Source: Dehalococcoidia bacterium
GTDB taxonomy: Bacteria > Chloroflexota > Dehalococcoidia > Tepidiformales > Tepidiformaceae
NCBI GenBank assembly: GCA_007126855.1
Contig: SLAK01000417.1
Span: forward strand, 1 to 6,926
Length of the DNA stretch: 6,926 bases
Direction of reading: 5' to 3'
In this document: piece after piece, positions 5,383 through 6,926 of the stretch
Position numbering within the stretch: position 1 is the first letter of the stretch
Layout of the letters: every line of letters begins with the position of its first letter
Notes under the pieces: generated by a model
Database searches by the model: none
The model's input: the letters and a program-made list of their open reading frames with translations, nothing else
What the model was told of the DNA's origin: nothing
Made by a program: the position numbers and the translations under genes

Positions 5383-6336
5383 CTACGGACCTTGATGTGC
5401 CACGCTTGGCGCTGCGAGAAACTCTCTGGTGCTTTCGGCAATGCCGTCGGGGTCGTCCAGCCACACCACATGTCCGCTTTCGGGGATGACCACCAGCCTG
5501 GCGCCATGGACCTTCGCAACAAATGAGCGGGCCACCGGTTCGCCGCCGAATTGGTCCTCGGCTCCCCACAAAAAGAGCATTGGCACCTGGATTCCGCCGA
5601 GCATTTCGTCGTCGAGCAGAATCGCAGGGTTCACCCCTCGCAGACCGTGCAGGATCGGTGATGCGTCCAGGTCGTTCTTCATCGTGTCGGTGTAGCGCAG
5701 CAGGGCGCGAAACCACTCGATCCCCTCCTGCGGTACCCGCCCCTCCGCCAAAGCCCTGCGAAGACCAATCTGCGCGAGCATCGAACGGACGGCGCGTTCG
5801 CTTACCGGTAAGCGCGTCATGAGTCGCACCACGCCCCGCACACCAGCGAGCCGCATGACGAACGGCATTGGCCCGTTAGGAGCGCCTATCGGGAAGCCCA
5901 GCTCCAGTACTCGTCGTATCCGCGATGGGTGCGCCACAGCCGTGCGCAGCGCGTGATAGCCCCCGAGCGATGTGGCCACGATGTCTGCCTGTTCGATCTC
6001 GAGTGCGTCGAGCACGTCCACGATCAGCGTCTCGGCGGAGATGGCGAATGTGGCAACATCGCTGACTCTTGCTGGCAGCCTCTCGCTCAGCCCACAACCA
6101 GGGCGGTCGAGGACCAGGCATCGGAAATCCGACAGTCTGGCCACAAGCGGCGCAAAGCAGGTCCCGTTGATGCTGCCACCATGCACGAAAAGGACCGGAG
6201 GCCCCTCACCGGCAACCTGGATGCGCACCCGGGTGCCGATCCGGGGAAGGCGAACCCACGTCTCGGTAGGGAGTACCCCTTCGACCTCCCAGTACCTGGA
6301 CTCCGCAGCGCGGTATTGCCGCTCGTTCAGTCCCAC
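5383..6336 (-). CDS. Alpha/beta hydrolase
   Basis: A 317-residue alpha/beta-hydrolase fold enzyme, of usual length. The oxyanion-hole strand VLFVHGGS lies at residues 48-55. The nucleophile elbow is ATSLGG with Ser123 (the first Gly of GxSxG is Ala), the acid is Asp261 in WGAEDQF, and the base is His289 in PESGHVVWLDDP. The triad is complete, so it should hydrolyse an ester, lactone, C-C bond or similar; no signal peptide is seen. The frame is open to a GTG at 6411, but GTG 6336 is preferred: the protein then begins VGLNERQYRAAE and a G-rich tract lies 8 bases upstream. That tract can also pair as CGGGG/CCCCG (6339-6351), which could mask the start. Codon use is mixed at the third position, unlike the G-ending use of all other minus-strand genes here, a sign of separate origin. 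It could open a lactone made by the monooxygenase, but that link is speculative. Confidence 0.9.
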   Translation of the reverse strand: MGLNERQYRAAESRYWEVEGVLPTETWVRLPRIGTRVRIQVAGEGPPVLFVHGGSINGTCFAPLVARLSDFRCLVLDRPGCGLSERLPARVSDVATFAISAETLIVDVLDALEIEQADIVATSLGGYHALRTAVAHPSRIRRVLELGFPIGAPNGPMPFVMRLAGVRGVVRLMTRLPVSERAVRSMLAQIGLRRALAEGRVPQEGIEWFRALLRYTDTMKNDLDASPILHGLRGVNPAILLDDEMLGGIQVPMLFLWGAEDQFGGEPVARSFVAKVHGARLVVIPESGHVVWLDDPDGIAESTREFLAAPSVAHQGP

Positions 6337-6464
6337 TCCGGGGTTCCCCCGTGCGCAACGTACGCCCACCCTGGTGTCGCCGCAATAGCGCGCAGCGCTG
6401 GAAAGCTCCACAGACGGGGGACTGCCGGGAAGAAGCAGGTGTCTGGCGAGTGCAGTCCCGAAGC
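6337..6464. other. Spacer upstream of the hydrolase
   Basis: These 128 bases separate the molybdenum enzyme stop from the preferred hydrolase start. I see only weak promoter-like hexamers (TGGAGC, 17 bases, TATTGC on the minus strand), which I do not call. If GTG 6411 is the true hydrolase start, part of this is coding. Confidence 0.35.
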
Positions 6465-6926
6465 TTACAAATGCCGCTGGAGCGGCAACTCCCGGATACG
6501 TGTCCCCGTCACGTCGTACACCGCGTTCGCTATCGCCGGCGCGATGGGCACGATCCCTGGCTCGCCGGCCCCCGTCGGGGGCTCATCGTCGTCGCCGACA
6601 ATCGCGACATCGATGGCCGGCGTGTTGTGGATGCGTGGCACGCGGTAGCGCGCGAAGCTCCCATTCAGGAGCCGCCCGCCCTCGAACTCCGCGCCCTCGT
6701 AGAGCGCTGTCCCCAGGCCCATGATTACCGACCCCTCCACCTGGTTCCGCACACCCTCCGGGTTATACACCAGCCCGCAGTCGATCGACGCGCTCACCCG
6801 CTCCACCGCCACCTCCTTGCCCCGCACGCGCACCTGCACGCACTCCGCCGCATACGAGCCAACGTCCCACCCCAGCGCGACCCCCACACCCCGCCCGCCG
6901 CCCGGCGCTCCGGGCTCCCAGCCGAA
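6465..6926 (-). CDS. Molybdopterin-dependent xanthine dehydrogenase/aldehyde oxidase-family large subunit, C-terminal fragment
   Basis: The frame runs from the window edge at 6926 to a TAA at 6465-6467, giving the last 153 residues of a protein usually about 700-780 long. GRGVGVAL (residues 11-18), SIDCGLVYNP (47-56), QVEGSVIMGL (62-71) and GAGEPGIVPIAPAIANAV (119-136) are the hallmarks of the molybdenum-cofactor domain. Glu122 in GEPG is the catalytic glutamate of this family. The pattern is closest to the isoquinoline 1-oxidoreductase beta-subunit type, which hydroxylates N-heterocycles or oxidises aldehydes with water as oxygen donor; a [2Fe-2S] small subunit normally accompanies it and may lie beyond the window. 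Codons are strongly G-ending. The internal GTG at 6887 is not a real start, because conserved sequence continues upstream of it. Substrate unknown. Confidence 0.92.
   Translation of the reverse strand, partial: FGWEPGAPGGGRGVGVALGWDVGSYAAECVQVRVRGKEVAVERVSASIDCGLVYNPEGVRNQVEGSVIMGLGTALYEGAEFEGGRLLNGSFARYRVPRIHNTPAIDVAIVGDDDEPPTGAGEPGIVPIAPAIANAVYDVTGTRIRELPLQRHL

Noticed and set aside
6465..6887. A complete 140-residue gene starting at GTG 6887.
   Set aside because: The conserved molybdenum-domain sequence continues upstream to the window edge without a stop, so this is the end of a longer gene.

Overview
The window is a gene-dense, high-GC bacterial segment. Shine-Dalgarno sequences are strong and intergenic gaps are short, from 9 to 178 bases. 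Gene content is oxidative and catabolic: a flavin monooxygenase, two acyl-CoA dehydrogenases, a short-chain dehydrogenase, a cupin, an alpha/beta hydrolase and a molybdenum hydroxylase. Together with the GC-rich dispersed hairpin repeats this resembles uncultured Chloroflexota (Dehalococcoidia/SAR202-like) or a high-GC actinobacterial-type degrader. That placement is inference from gene content only; there is no rRNA or other marker gene here.

Layout. Positions 1-614 (+) hold the C-terminal part of a Baeyer-Villiger/FMO-type monooxygenase. An 89-base convergent spacer with two hairpins follows. Positions 704-1972 (-) encode an ACAD10/11-like acyl-CoA dehydrogenase. It has its own 178-base leader with a -10-like TAGAAT and a perfect 24-base inverted repeat. 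Positions 4644 down to 2151 (-) look like one operon: a cupin, an SDR oxidoreductase 9 bases later, and after a 100-base gap with tandem 30-base hairpin repeats, a second acyl-CoA dehydrogenase. Divergent from it, a type I phosphoribosyltransferase runs 4754-5311 (+). On the minus strand again lie an alpha/beta hydrolase (5383-6336) and the C-terminal end of a xanthine dehydrogenase/isoquinoline oxidoreductase-type molybdenum subunit (6465 to the window end).

How the genes may work together (inference). The SDR and the monooxygenase could oxidise an alcohol to a ketone and then to an ester or lactone. A hydrolase could open that product, and the two acyl-CoA dehydrogenases could feed the resulting CoA thioester into beta-oxidation. 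The molybdenum hydroxylase would be an alternative entry for heterocycles or aldehydes. No substrate can be named from the sequence.

Composition. In nearly every gene, third codon positions are C-rich on the + strand, so + genes use C-ending codons and - genes use G-ending codons. The alpha/beta hydrolase departs from this and may be a newer arrival. I found no RNA gene, CRISPR array, transposase, integrase, phage or defence gene, and no clearly new biological system. The best leads are the regulatory palindromes, the tandem hairpin repeat, and the unusual Asp in both acyl-CoA dehydrogenases.
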